Below, piece by piece: positions 33,978-43,575 of a stretch of DNA of 64,000 nt. The notes beneath the pieces were generated by a model. The model did no database searches. It was not told the origin of the DNA and saw only the letters and a program-made list of their open reading frames with translations. Position 1 is the first letter of the stretch. The number at the start of each line of letters is the position of its first letter. The stretch is from JAKAVN01 sp963796565 (lineage in GTDB: Bacteria; Desulfobacterota; Binatia; Binatales; Binataceae), in the NCBI GenBank assembly GCA_963796565.1, contig CAWCMA010000007.1, positions 558,001 to 622,000 of the forward strand, in the 5' to 3' direction. The position numbers were made by a program, and so were the translations under genes.

Positions 33978-35576
33978 ATGATCGAAATCCGCTACACCGC
34001 GTGGGACGGCAGCCAGAAGCTCAAGCTCGACGCCGACAAGGTGTTCGAGAAGCTGGCCGAGTACCTTTCCTACACCGACGACGTGCGCCAGGCGATGGAC
34101 TGGATGTCGCGCCAGGGGATGGACTTCGACGGCTCGCGCGTGGCCGGGCTGGAGGAGCTCCTCGAGCAACTGCGCCAGGAGATGCGCCAGCGCTACCGCG
34201 AGTTCAACCTCAAGGAGGCGCTGGGCGAGCTTGAACAACGGCTCCAGGACATCGTCGATCGCGAGCGCGGCACGCTGGAGCGGCTGAACGCCGAGCATCC
34301 GAGCGGCAAGCTCGATGAGAAGCTGCGCCAGCTTCAGCGAATACCGCGGCGCCTTTCCGAGGCGCTGCGCAAACTCGAGAGCCAGGAGTTCGAGGACGCC
34401 CAGGCGCGCGCCGATTTCGAGGAGTTGCTCAAGGAATACGAGAACATCCGCGACCTGGAAAACTTCCGCGAGCGCAACCAGCATCTGTTCCACGGACCCA
34501 AGAGCCTGAACTACCAGCAGGCGCTCGAGCTGATGCGCGAGATGGATCGCATGAAGCAGCTCGAGCAGGACCTGATGTCGGGCAACTTCGACAACGTCTC
34601 GACGGACGATCTGCGCGAGATGCTGGGCCAGCAGGCGGAACAGGATTTTCAGAATCTGCGCCAGGTGATGCTGCTGTTGGAAGAGGGCGGCTACATGGTG
34701 CAGAAGGGCGAGCACATGGCGCTCTCGCCCAAGGGCGTGCGCCGGATCGGCCAGCTAGCGCTGCGCGACATCTACCAGGGCCTGCTCAAGGACCGCGGCG
34801 GATCGCATTCGACCGACCATCGCGGAATAACCGAGATCCGCCCCGACCAGACCAAGAGCTACAGCTTCGGCGATCCGCTCAACTTGAACCTGGTCGCCAC
34901 GCTCAAGCACGCGCTGACGCGGCGGCCCGGCGTGCCGCTTAACCTGGAGCCCGGCGACTTCGAGGTCTACGAAAGCGACTACGCCAGTTCGTCGTCGACC
35001 GTGCTGTGCCTGGACATGTCGTGGTCGATGAGCTGGGAGGGACGGTTTGCGGCGGCCAAGAAGGTCGCGATGGCGATGGAGACGCTGATCCGCTCGAAGT
35101 TCCCGCGCGATTTCTTTTCGATCGTCGGTTTCTTCACCCGCGCGGTCGAACTCAAGCTCAAGGACCTGCCCGAAGCCTCGTGGAACATGGGTGACCCGTT
35201 CACCAATTTGCAGGACGGACTGCGCCTGGCTTCGGATCTGCTCGCGCGCCATCCCTCGCGCAACCAGCACATCATCGTGATAACCGACGGCCAGCCGACC
35301 GCTTATTTTCTCAACAAGCGCCTGTACTGCGAATGGCCGCTGTCGTTCGGCGGCATCAGCATGCGCGCGGCGCAGGAGACGCTCAAGGAAGTCGAGCGCG
35401 TCACCCGCAAGGGCATCACGATCAACACTTTCATGCTGGATGACTCGCCGAGCCTGCGCGCCTTCGTCGAGAAGATGACCCAGATCAACCGCGGGCGCGC
35501 GCTCTACACCCGCCCCGACCATCTCGGCGAATATATGCTGGTCGACTATCTCTCCAAACGCCGCAAGAAAGTCTAG
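33978..35576 (+). CDS. VWA domain-containing protein partner of the AAA+ ATPase
   Basis: Protein of 532 aa. The N-terminal two thirds are highly charged and helical, probably coiled coil (about residues 55-260). The C-terminal von Willebrand A domain (about 335-520) has the MIDAS motif DMSWS near 345 and ITDGQPT. MoxR-type ATPases use such partners to bind a target via the metal-dependent adhesion site. The target here is unknown. Confidence 0.85.
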   Translation: MIEIRYTAWDGSQKLKLDADKVFEKLAEYLSYTDDVRQAMDWMSRQGMDFDGSRVAGLEELLEQLRQEMRQRYREFNLKEALGELEQRLQDIVDRERGTLERLNAEHPSGKLDEKLRQLQRIPRRLSEALRKLESQEFEDAQARADFEELLKEYENIRDLENFRERNQHLFHGPKSLNYQQALELMREMDRMKQLEQDLMSGNFDNVSTDDLREMLGQQAEQDFQNLRQVMLLLEEGGYMVQKGEHMALSPKGVRRIGQLALRDIYQGLLKDRGGSHSTDHRGITEIRPDQTKSYSFGDPLNLNLVATLKHALTRRPGVPLNLEPGDFEVYESDYASSSSTVLCLDMSWSMSWEGRFAAAKKVAMAMETLIRSKFPRDFFSIVGFFTRAVELKLKDLPEASWNMGDPFTNLQDGLRLASDLLARHPSRNQHIIVITDGQPTAYFLNKRLYCEWPLSFGGISMRAAQETLKEVERVTRKGITINTFMLDDSPSLRAFVEKMTQINRGRALYTRPDHLGEYMLVDYLSKRRKKV

Positions 35577-35790
35577 GCAAGAAAGTCTAAGAACAGACCG
35601 CCGGCGAGTTTGCCGTCGACGCGGCCGGTCCGCCCGTTTCTTCGGCGAGTGACGACCGGTTTTGTTCCATAGAGAACCGCGCGACGTTCTTCGCGCGCAG
35701 TACGAAATAGTATGCTTGATGGGTGCAACGCGGTTTGGTCGTGCCGCGGTTCCGGCTTGCTGCGATCGCAACCAATAGAGGGTTTAAATC

Positions 35791-36357
35791 ATGTTTCTGT
35801 TCCCAAATTCAGCCGTCCGCGTATTTGCGGCGGCGACGCTGCTCGGCGCCTTCGTTCTGGCCAGCCCGTTGCCCGCGACCTCGGGCGACCTCGCCCAGGC
35901 GGCCACGGCCAAGCCGCTCTCGACACGGGAAATCCTGGCGCAGGCTGCTCCGTCAGAGGCGCCTCCGGCGTCCGCTCCGGAGGAGAGCGCGAGCGCCGCG
36001 GCCAAGGCCAATGCCGCTGTGGACGCCACGGTCGAAGCGCACATCAACGCGATGCGCCGCCAACTTCACATCACGCCCGCTGAGGAGACCCAATGGAATG
36101 CCCTCGCCCAGGTGATGCGGGATAACGCGCACGCGATTGCCGATCTTCGCGAGGAAGGGACCGAGCAGGCAAAATCCATGACCGCCATCGAACATATCAA
36201 AGCCTATGCGGCCATCACGGATGCGCAAGCGGCTGGAATCCATAAATTCCTTCCGGCCTTCCAGGCGCTGTACGACACCATGTCGGACGCGCAAAAGAAG
36301 AGCGCCGATGCCTTATTCGAAAGCCACTCGCTCGCCAAAGCAAAGGGCCACAAGTGA
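35791..36357 (+). CDS. Spy/CpxP-like periplasmic LTxxQ-motif protein
   Basis: Secreted helical protein of 188 aa. A signal peptide (about 1-30) is followed by an Ala/Pro/Glu linker, then two weak LTxxQ-type motifs (ITPAEETQW near 92 and MSDAQKKSADALF near 165). Spy/CpxP proteins are periplasmic chaperones or stress sensors; the role here is inferred from this pattern. Confidence 0.65.
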   Translation: MFLFPNSAVRVFAAATLLGAFVLASPLPATSGDLAQAATAKPLSTREILAQAAPSEAPPASAPEESASAAAKANAAVDATVEAHINAMRRQLHITPAEETQWNALAQVMRDNAHAIADLREEGTEQAKSMTAIEHIKAYAAITDAQAAGIHKFLPAFQALYDTMSDAQKKSADALFESHSLAKAKGHK

Positions 36358-36431
36358 AGGCGAGTTCGAGTACGGCAAATGGGTCCCCACGTCCGCTTAC
36401 AGTGAGTCGCTGCGAGAGATGGAGAGTCATC

Positions 36432-36767
36432 ATGGAAACCCCGGTCGCGCGCGGCAAGGATTTGCACAGAGTCGGCAGGATCGCGATGGTGATCGGCTTG
36501 GCCTTCGTGATCGGCGGTGTTGGCGTGGGGCCGGCGTTGGCCGGAGGAGGCGGCCATGACCACGGCAATAATGGTGAGCGACACCATGCACCGAAACACG
36601 AAGAGCATCATGACCACGACAGGTACCAGGCGCGGCCGAATTACTACTATTACTCGCAGCCGCCCAACTACTACTACGCGCCTCCGCCGCCGATTTACTA
36701 TCAGCCGCCGCCGGTTTACTACGGCGCGCCTCCCCGGTCGGAAGGCTGGACCTTTATCTTCCCGTGA
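36432..36767 (+). CDS. Small exported His/Tyr/Pro-rich protein
   Basis: Protein of 111 aa. An N-terminal hydrophobic segment (VGRIAMVIGLAFVIGGVGVG) ends in ALAGGGG, a likely signal-peptidase site. The mature part has a His/Asp/Glu-rich stretch (about 41-64) and then repeats of YYY, PPP and YYxAPP/YYQPPP (about 68-100). Such low-complexity sequence suggests an exposed, perhaps metal-binding, envelope protein. Start chosen at ATG 36432, after GAGAGATGGAGAG. No family recognised. Confidence 0.65.
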   Translation: METPVARGKDLHRVGRIAMVIGLAFVIGGVGVGPALAGGGGHDHGNNGERHHAPKHEEHHDHDRYQARPNYYYYSQPPNYYYAPPPPIYYQPPPVYYGAPPRSEGWTFIFP

Positions 36768-36826
36768 GTTTGAGGTCGGCCAAAGGATTCAGACTTCGGA
36801 TTAACGGCTGCCGCTGGCGCGATACC

Positions 36827-37717
36827 CTAGGGGACAGCGGCGGTGCTCGAATCGTCCGCTTCGCCCGAGTCGACAGAGGCCGCGTTATTGGCGACGCTCC
36901 TGGCCGCGCTGCCGCCTTCGGGCTCGTTCCATTCGGCGCGCTTCCAGCCAGTGTCGAAGGCCGCGATGCGCTGGTTGGAGAAGCCGTGGTCGTGGACTCC
37001 GCTGAACTCGTCGCCGCCCATGCTGTAGTAGGCCGTGAGGTTGGCGCGCGAAATGCCCAGGCGCGACAGCGTATAGCCGGAGAAGCGATCGGCCTCCAGT
37101 TCCTTCTCGACGCTCGAGATCTGCGTGCGTTCGTAGTCGTGATGTTCGATATGGCCGAGCTCATGCGCCATGATCGCGTAGATCATCGACGTCTTGTCGG
37201 GTTCGCCATGCTCGTCGGTCTCGCCGCGCAGGAAGGTCTCCATGAAGACCGGGTTGTAGAAGATGCATCCGCCGCGCGAGACGTGCGGCGAGTCGGCGCG
37301 CACCGATTCATAGACCGGAGCATTCGCGCCCCACTCGCGCTCGATGCTGGCGACGATGCTCTTGTACGGCTCGGCCGCCGGCCGCGCCATCTCACCGCAG
37401 ATCATCTGCGCGCCATCGGCCGCAGGCTGCAACTCCGGTCGCGGCGTTTGCGGCGGGGCAGGCTCGGCTTGCGCGGGATTGCTTTCGTGAATCTGATGCG
37501 AGTCCGTTTGGCGCGATTCGGCCTGGCGAGGTTCGGTCTGATTAGGCGCGACCGACCAGTCGTCGTCTTGCGCGAACGCGGGTCGCGCGTTCAGCGCGGT
37601 CCATCCAAGCATCAGGGCGGCGATCGCGAGTCGAGCTAAGGCCCGGCTGGAAGGTGACGCGACAGGCGTAACCGCGCGCCTACCGAGCGGCCTCTCTTGC
37701 GATTGCTCTCTAGCCAC
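36827..37717 (-). CDS. M48-family zinc metallopeptidase (secreted)
   Basis: Exported protease of 296 aa with a signal peptide (about 25-50, ending ARPAFAQ). The zinc motif HELGH is at about residue 175, with the distal glutamate in ELEADRFSGYTLSRLG. The spacing fits M48 peptidases of the BepA/LoiP type, which clean up envelope proteins. GTG start. It follows the MBL gene by 25 nt on the same strand and is probably co-transcribed. Confidence 0.82.
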   Translation of the reverse strand: MAREQSQERPLGRRAVTPVASPSSRALARLAIAALMLGWTALNARPAFAQDDDWSVAPNQTEPRQAESRQTDSHQIHESNPAQAEPAPPQTPRPELQPAADGAQMICGEMARPAAEPYKSIVASIEREWGANAPVYESVRADSPHVSRGGCIFYNPVFMETFLRGETDEHGEPDKTSMIYAIMAHELGHIEHHDYERTQISSVEKELEADRFSGYTLSRLGISRANLTAYYSMGGDEFSGVHDHGFSNQRIAAFDTGWKRAEWNEPEGGSAARSVANNAASVDSGEADDSSTAAVP

Positions 37718-37742
37718 AAATCAACCCTACAGACATTGTAGC

Positions 37743-38729
37743 TCATTTTGAGGCCTTCAGACTGACGCCGCTGCCAGCCTGTGCGTGACTCTGGCTGCCG
37801 TATCGGGGCGCCGTAGCCGGCAGGCTCCAGGCGACCCCGATCTGGCGTATCGCGACACGATCGCTCTGCGGGCCGGCCGCGGCCAACAGCCGGCGCATCG
37901 GTTCGTCCATCGGCTCCTTGGAGAGCCGGAAAGTCCCCCAATGAATCGGCACCAGGTAGTGCGCGCCGCTTTGCTGGAACATTGCCCAGACCTGCTCGGG
38001 ATCGGCGTGAAAACGAATCCACGGATCGTAGGCCGCGATCGAGAAGGCCGCGATGTCGGGCGGGTCGGAGGCGAGCGTCTCGAACAGCGGCGTGACGGCG
38101 CTGTCGCACGCGAGCAGCATCCGCGTGCCGTCGCGCCCGAGCAGGTAGCTGTTGTAGCCGTACGCGTGGCCCAGCGGGGGCCATCGCACGCCCCAGTGCT
38201 TCGCGCCCATCGCAGTCACGCTTAGTCCCTTGACCTCGGTCCGCTCGCCCCATCCAAGTTCGCGCACGTCGGTGAAGCCCAGCGGACGAATCAGTGCGGC
38301 GCATCCGGTGCACGCGATCACGACCGCGCTTTTGGGCAGGACGCGCAGCGATGGAAGGTCGAGATGGTCCATGTGCGCGTGGGTTATCAGAATGACGTCG
38401 AGGTTTTGCAACTGCGCAGGCGCAAGTGGCGGTGCGGAGTGGCGACGCGGTCCGATCGTCAGTAGCGAGCCGATCGAAAGCCCGACGCGATTGAACAGCG
38501 TCGGGTCGCTCAGCACGCGCACGCCATACCAGTCCATCAGAAGTGTCGAATGGCCGAGGTCGGCGATGGTCAGCTTGCGGCCGGACCACGCGGCCGGATG
38601 CAGTTGGCCGGTGGGCGGCGTGGCGTCCTGGTACGGACCTGCCTCGGATATCAATTCGCCCGCCACGACGGCCATCAATGCTATCGCGGCGCCCGCCACC
38701 ACCATCCATACTCTACGTCGAGTCAGCAT
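37743..38729 (-). CDS. MBL-fold metal-dependent hydrolase (NAPE-PLD/UlaG-like)
   Basis: Metallo-beta-lactamase-fold hydrolase of about 328 aa from the ATG at 38729 (MLTRRRVWMVV), which follows GGCGGA; the frame extends to 38792. An N-terminal hydrophobic segment anchors or exports it. The metal motif HAHMDHLD is at about residues 112-119, and GHSTLLMDWYG plus HWGTFRLSKEPMDEP fit the NAPE-phospholipase D-like branch. The substrate is unknown, possibly a lipid given the family. Confidence 0.82.
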   Translation of the reverse strand: MLTRRRVWMVVAGAAIALMAVVAGELISEAGPYQDATPPTGQLHPAAWSGRKLTIADLGHSTLLMDWYGVRVLSDPTLFNRVGLSIGSLLTIGPRRHSAPPLAPAQLQNLDVILITHAHMDHLDLPSLRVLPKSAVVIACTGCAALIRPLGFTDVRELGWGERTEVKGLSVTAMGAKHWGVRWPPLGHAYGYNSYLLGRDGTRMLLACDSAVTPLFETLASDPPDIAAFSIAAYDPWIRFHADPEQVWAMFQQSGAHYLVPIHWGTFRLSKEPMDEPMRRLLAAAGPQSDRVAIRQIGVAWSLPATAPRYGSQSHAQAGSGVSLKASK

Positions 38730-38866
38730 CCAGAATTTTCCGCCGCGTCGTCCGCTTAGCGTATCCTTTTCGAACGCGGCCCGGCAAAGCACGTTCCCAT
38801 GAGGGGATAGGATTTTGCCGGGGGCTCTGCTACAGCGAACATAATACGAATGTGGAGGGGTGGGGC

Positions 38867-40780
38867 GTGGGAGCTTTCGACATCGGCCATCGGTATTCCG
38901 GCGCGACCGCGCGCGAGAAGCTCTATGCGTATCTCGAGCGCCAGGTAGCCGGCGCGCATACCGACGAACTGGTCGGCCTGCTCTTTGCCGGCGCCGGTTC
39001 CGATCCCGAACTCGGCCCGCGTATCGTTCACCGCCTGCTCGCCAGCGATCCGAATTTCGTCTTCGACGCCGCGACCGGGATGTGGGCCTTGCGCGCGAGC
39101 GAGGCGCTTAAGGTGCCGCTGGAACAGGGCCGCTACGTGGTGGTCGACCTCGAGACCACCGGCGGCCGCCCCGGTCCCGGCGCGATAACCGAGATCGGCG
39201 CCTACCGGATGGAAGGTCCGCGGATGACGGATTCGTTCGCGACGCTGGTGCGCCCGCGCGGGCCGATCTCGCCCTTCGTCACGCGGCTTACGTCGATCAC
39301 CAACGAGATGGTCGCCGAGGCCCCGCCGATCGAGCGCGTGCTGCCGGCGTTCCGCGATTTTCTGGGTGACGCGGTGCTGGTCGCGCATAACGCGCAGTTC
39401 GATTTTGCGTTCCTGGACTTCGAGTTTCGCCGCGTCTTTGGGATGGGGCTCAAGAACCCGGTGCTGTGCACGCTCAGGCTCTCGCGCCGCTTTGCGCCCT
39501 CGCTGCGCCGCCGCCGGCTCGACGCGCTGGCCGAGCATTTCGGGCTTTCGACCGAGGGCCGCCATCGCGGCCTTGGCGACGCGAGGATGGCGGCCGAGCT
39601 GCTCTCGATTTTTCTCGACATCGCGGCGCAAAGCGGAATTACCCGCATCGACCGGCTGATCGACCTGCATTGCCGCGGCGCCGCCGGCCGCAGAATCGAA
39701 CGCCACGTCGCGCCCGAGGCGATCGCGGCCCTGCCGATGGCGCCCGGGGTCTATCTGATGCGCAACGAGCGCGGCGACCTGCTCTACGTCGGCAAGGCGC
39801 GCCGCCTGCGCGAACGCGTCGCCTCGTATTTCAACGGCGGCATGAGCATCAACGCGAAGACCGCCGATCTCGTAAGTCACGTCTACGCGATCGACACCCG
39901 GGTGACGCCTTCGGCGCTCGACGCCGCGCTGCTCGAAGCGCGGCTCATCCGCGAACTCAAACCGCAATACAACCGGATGCTCAAGGGGATGGCGCTGGCA
40001 TACTTCATCCGGCTCGACCTGATGGACGCCTTCCCGCGGCTGACGCTTTCGACCAAACTTTCGGCGCGCCGCGGCATGCTGCAGCTTGGGCCGTTCGTGG
40101 GGCGGGGCGGAGTCGACCACGCGATGCGCGCGCTCGGACGCATCCTGGGGCTGCGCACGTGCGCCGGCAAACTCGCGCCCGAGCCTGATTTCTCGCCGTG
40201 CATGTACGGTCAGATGGGGCACTGCGCGATGCCGTGCAACCTGAGCACCGATGAAGACGCCTACGGCGCGCGAGTGCGGCGCGCGATCGAGTTTTTGCGC
40301 GGACGCAGCGGTCCGTTGCTCGGTGAACTGGTCCGCGCGCGCGACGACGCGGCGCGCGCGCTGCGCTACGAGGAGGCCGCGCGGCTTAAGCGCGAGCTTA
40401 AGTCGCTCACCACGCTCGCCGCGCGCGCCGAGCGCCTCAGCCGCGTCGTCACTGAAAACAATCTCATTATCGTTGTGGGCGCGGGCGACTCGATGCTCGC
40501 GCACGTGGTGCTGAGCGGGCGGCTCGCGCTGACCCGCGCGCTCGGCGGAGCCGACGACGCGCACGCGGTCGCGGAATTCGTGGCCGCGAATTATGAGCGC
40601 TACCGCGCGCGGCCGGTGGTGCGCGATGAACTCGACGCGATGGCGATTGTTGCGCGATGGCTCTCAGAGCGCGACGCCGCCGACGGCCGGCTGGTGCATT
40701 TGCGCGGGCCGAGTCTCGAGCCCGCCGCTCTGTGGCCGCCCGCCGTCAGGGTCGCAGCCGGCGAAACAGCGCAGTCCTGA
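38867..40780 (+). CDS. DnaQ-like exonuclease fused to UvrC/Cho-like GIY-YIG nuclease
   Basis: Two-nuclease fusion of 637 aa. A DEDDh 3'-5' exonuclease domain (about residues 88-265) shows VVDLETTGG (D-E), HNAQFDFAFLD and HRGLGDARM (H-D). A GIY-YIG domain follows (about 290-375: GVYLMRN, LLYVGKARRLRERVASYF). Next come four cysteines (about 431-455, CAGK to MPC) and a UVR-like helix (ALRYEEAARLKRELK). This layout is known from Cho-type proteins and suggests DNA excision repair. GTG start at 38867 with GGAGGGG 7 nt upstream; the upstream frame overlaps the divergent MBL gene. Confidence 0.85.
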   Translation: MGAFDIGHRYSGATAREKLYAYLERQVAGAHTDELVGLLFAGAGSDPELGPRIVHRLLASDPNFVFDAATGMWALRASEALKVPLEQGRYVVVDLETTGGRPGPGAITEIGAYRMEGPRMTDSFATLVRPRGPISPFVTRLTSITNEMVAEAPPIERVLPAFRDFLGDAVLVAHNAQFDFAFLDFEFRRVFGMGLKNPVLCTLRLSRRFAPSLRRRRLDALAEHFGLSTEGRHRGLGDARMAAELLSIFLDIAAQSGITRIDRLIDLHCRGAAGRRIERHVAPEAIAALPMAPGVYLMRNERGDLLYVGKARRLRERVASYFNGGMSINAKTADLVSHVYAIDTRVTPSALDAALLEARLIRELKPQYNRMLKGMALAYFIRLDLMDAFPRLTLSTKLSARRGMLQLGPFVGRGGVDHAMRALGRILGLRTCAGKLAPEPDFSPCMYGQMGHCAMPCNLSTDEDAYGARVRRAIEFLRGRSGPLLGELVRARDDAARALRYEEAARLKRELKSLTTLAARAERLSRVVTENNLIIVVGAGDSMLAHVVLSGRLALTRALGGADDAHAVAEFVAANYERYRARPVVRDELDAMAIVARWLSERDAADGRLVHLRGPSLEPAALWPPAVRVAAGETAQS

Positions 40781-41005
40781 GCGCGAGATTGTGGCTCCGC
40801 GATTCCTGAACTTTGCGAAGGTCTCTGAGGTTCTGCTATACGGCAATAGGATAGGAAATCAAAAATGGAAGTTCCGTCTTGATTCGAGAAGCGTTTTTAT
40901 CCTGATTGCCAGCGGGTGCCAGCCGTCGCTTTTGCAGCGGTATGAGACCTCGTGTCAGGATGCCTTGGAGAGCCAGAGGTTTGGACCAGCCGACAGGAGG
41001 AGCTA

Positions 41006-42358
41006 ATGAGAGCCAGGCTGCTCACTCCCACGATTCTCGGCGCCATCGTGATTGGTGCGATTGCTGCGATCGGCATAGTCGGCACGATCGGCATAGTTGG
41101 CATGATCGGATTGACGAGCAAGGTCGGCGCCGACGAGACAGTTCCGTTAGCCGCGCCCAAGCCGCTCAACCAGACCGGCTTCCCCGCCGAGCTCTATTCG
41201 TGGGTCATACCGGCGGATAATCCGCAGACGCCGCAAAAGGTCGAACTCGGCCGAAAGCTCTTTTTCGACGATCGTCTCTCGCCCGACAACACGGTGTCGT
41301 GCGATCAATGCCACGCGCCCGCCAAGGGTTTCACCGATCAGCTCCCGACCTCGATGGGGATTCATCACGCGTTCGGACAGCGCAACGCTCCCTCCGTTTT
41401 GAACTCCCTGTTCAACACGCTGCAGTTCTGGGACGGCCGCGCACCGACGCTGGAGAAACAAATCGAAGGCCCAATCCTCAACCCGGTCGAGATGGGCAAC
41501 AAGAACTTCGACGACGTAGTCGCCAGGGTGAAGGCGATTTCCGAATACCAGCAGTCATTCCAGGCTGTCTTCAACGGCGCCATTACGATGGACAATATCG
41601 AGAAGGCCATCGCCGCCTACGAGCGCACGCAGGTCGATTTCAATACGCCCTTCGACCACTTTATGGCGGGCGACCAGAACGCCATCAATGCCAGCGCCAA
41701 GCGTGGATGGTCACTGTTCAATGGCAAGGGTCGCTGCATGACCTGCCACGGATGGAATCCGACGCAGCCGCTATTCACCGATAATCGTTTTCATAATATC
41801 GGCGTATCGGCACACAAGTCGGACTTCGTTCCGCTGGCGCGCAAAGCGTTGGTATTGATCTCGCAAGGCGGTGGCGGCCTGCAGCAACTCGACCAACTCG
41901 CGATCCAGACCGACATGAGCGGGCTCGGGCGCTTCCTCGTGACCAAACAGCCGCACGATATCGGCGGCTTCCGCACGATGGGCTTGCGCGACCTGCTGGT
42001 GACCCAACCCTACTTCCACGATGGTTCTCAACCGACGCTGTGGGACGTTCTGGACCACTACAACAAAGGCGGCGTACAGAATCCTTATCTGGATGGTGGC
42101 CTGCTGCCGCTCGGACTCAGCGAATCCGAAGAGGACGACCTGGTTGCGTTTCTTGCAACACTGACCAGTCCCGAATACGCAAGCGCGGCGAACGAGGAGC
42201 TCCAGAAGCAGCGCGTACGTGCCAAGACCAACCGTCCGCAGCGCGACCAGGCGGCCGCGATGGGGAAAAGCGGCCTTGGTCCCGGCTTCAAAGGACCATT
42301 TGGGGATATGACCCCGGCACAGAACGAAGAGAATCCGGCGTTACTCGGCGGCGACTGA
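41006..42358 (+). CDS. Di-haem cytochrome c peroxidase family protein
   Basis: Periplasmic di-haem protein of 450 aa with an N-terminal signal anchor (about 5-35). Haem motifs are CDQCH (about 99-103) and CMTCH (about 244-248). RKLFFDDRLSPDNTVSC and NAPSVLNSLFN are typical of CcpA/MauG-family proteins. AGGAGGAG precedes the ATG at an ideal distance; the frame upstream is not used. First gene of a four-gene redox cluster. It could be an H2O2 peroxidase or a MauG-like oxidase. Confidence 0.9.
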   Translation: MRARLLTPTILGAIVIGAIAAIGIVGTIGIVGMIGLTSKVGADETVPLAAPKPLNQTGFPAELYSWVIPADNPQTPQKVELGRKLFFDDRLSPDNTVSCDQCHAPAKGFTDQLPTSMGIHHAFGQRNAPSVLNSLFNTLQFWDGRAPTLEKQIEGPILNPVEMGNKNFDDVVARVKAISEYQQSFQAVFNGAITMDNIEKAIAAYERTQVDFNTPFDHFMAGDQNAINASAKRGWSLFNGKGRCMTCHGWNPTQPLFTDNRFHNIGVSAHKSDFVPLARKALVLISQGGGGLQQLDQLAIQTDMSGLGRFLVTKQPHDIGGFRTMGLRDLLVTQPYFHDGSQPTLWDVLDHYNKGGVQNPYLDGGLLPLGLSESEEDDLVAFLATLTSPEYASAANEELQKQRVRAKTNRPQRDQAAAMGKSGLGPGFKGPFGDMTPAQNEENPALLGGD

Positions 42359-42387
42359 CAGCATTCCGTCCACGAGGAAGCAGAGCG

Positions 42388-43536
42388 ATGGCAGCACGGC
42401 ACAAGAGCGTCGAAACCAAGTACATGGAAGATCGCGATAAGGTGCTGCGCGGATTGCGCCGGCTCGACCGCCGCACCTTCCTGAAAGTCCTGGCCGCGAG
42501 CGCCGGCGCCGTGATGGCCAAGGGTCTGGTGGCGCCGCACACCTTTCAGCTCGTCAACGTAGCCGAGGCGGCCCTGGACAAGAACGCGAGCGCTACGGGT
42601 GCGACGGGAACCCCGCCATTTACCTTCGCCTATGTTTCCGACACGCATATGTACCTGCGCACGCTCAATCAGCGCTTCGTCAAGGGCGCGGTCAAGGCGG
42701 TCGAGGACGTCAACGCGCTCGATCCACAGCCCGACTTCGTGCTGTTCGGCGGCGACCTGGCGCAACTGGGGCGTCCCGAGGAGCTGGAGCAGGGCAAAGG
42801 CGTGCTCTCGATGCTCAAGGCGCCGGTCAAAATGATGGTCGGCGAGCACGACTGGTTTCACGACATGGGCGAGAAATGGCAGGAGCTGTTCGGCCCTCCC
42901 AACTACTCGTTCGATTGGAAGGGCGTCCATGTAGTTGTCCTGATGAGCGTGCACGAGAAGGATTTCTGGACCGCGCGCAAGCTGACGCCCGCCGAGCGCA
43001 TGCAAATCGTCGCGGGCCTGGACAACGGGATTCAGTCGCGCTTTGAAGTTGGCGAGGAACAGCGCGCATGGCTCAAACGCGATCTCGCCAAGGTGCCGAC
43101 CAGCACGCCGTTGCTCGTCTTCTCGCACTCGCCGCTCTACAAGTACTACCGCAACTGGAATTTCTGGACCGAGGACGCCGATCAGGTGCAGGCGATACTC
43201 CGGCCCTACCGCGCCGTCACCGTAGTCCATGGCCATACGCACCAGATGCTCTTGAACCAGATCGGCAACATCAGCTTTTACGGGATGCTGTCGACTGCCT
43301 GGCCGTGGCCATACGCGCCGGAAGGTTTACCCCCGCTCACGGTGCAGATGAACCGCGCCGATCCGTTCGATCAGCTCGACGGCCTCGGTGATGGCCAGGT
43401 CAACGTCAGCAAGGAAGGACTGGCTGACATGATGTACAACTTGTGGGATCGCAACCCGGTTACGGTGCGTGCGCAATACCTGCGATCGCGAGGGAAGCTC
43501 TATCGCCCGCCCGCCCCGCAATTCGCGAGCTATTGA
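42388..43536 (+). CDS. Tat-exported calcineurin-like metallophosphoesterase
   Basis: Protein of 382 aa with a twin-arginine signal (DRRTFLKVLAASAGAVMA). Metal motifs are SDTHMY, GGDLAQ, HSPLY and GHTH. The central motif, usually GNHD/E, reads GEHDW, replacing the metal-bridging Asn with Glu. It lies between peroxidase and cytochrome genes, so a role in periplasmic redox or phosphorus handling is possible, but the substrate is unknown. Confidence 0.85.
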   Translation: MAARHKSVETKYMEDRDKVLRGLRRLDRRTFLKVLAASAGAVMAKGLVAPHTFQLVNVAEAALDKNASATGATGTPPFTFAYVSDTHMYLRTLNQRFVKGAVKAVEDVNALDPQPDFVLFGGDLAQLGRPEELEQGKGVLSMLKAPVKMMVGEHDWFHDMGEKWQELFGPPNYSFDWKGVHVVVLMSVHEKDFWTARKLTPAERMQIVAGLDNGIQSRFEVGEEQRAWLKRDLAKVPTSTPLLVFSHSPLYKYYRNWNFWTEDADQVQAILRPYRAVTVVHGHTHQMLLNQIGNISFYGMLSTAWPWPYAPEGLPPLTVQMNRADPFDQLDGLGDGQVNVSKEGLADMMYNLWDRNPVTVRAQYLRSRGKLYRPPAPQFASY

Positions 43537-43575
43537 TCGCGCGACACTTGAGGGTTCCCATTCGACGAGGCGAAA

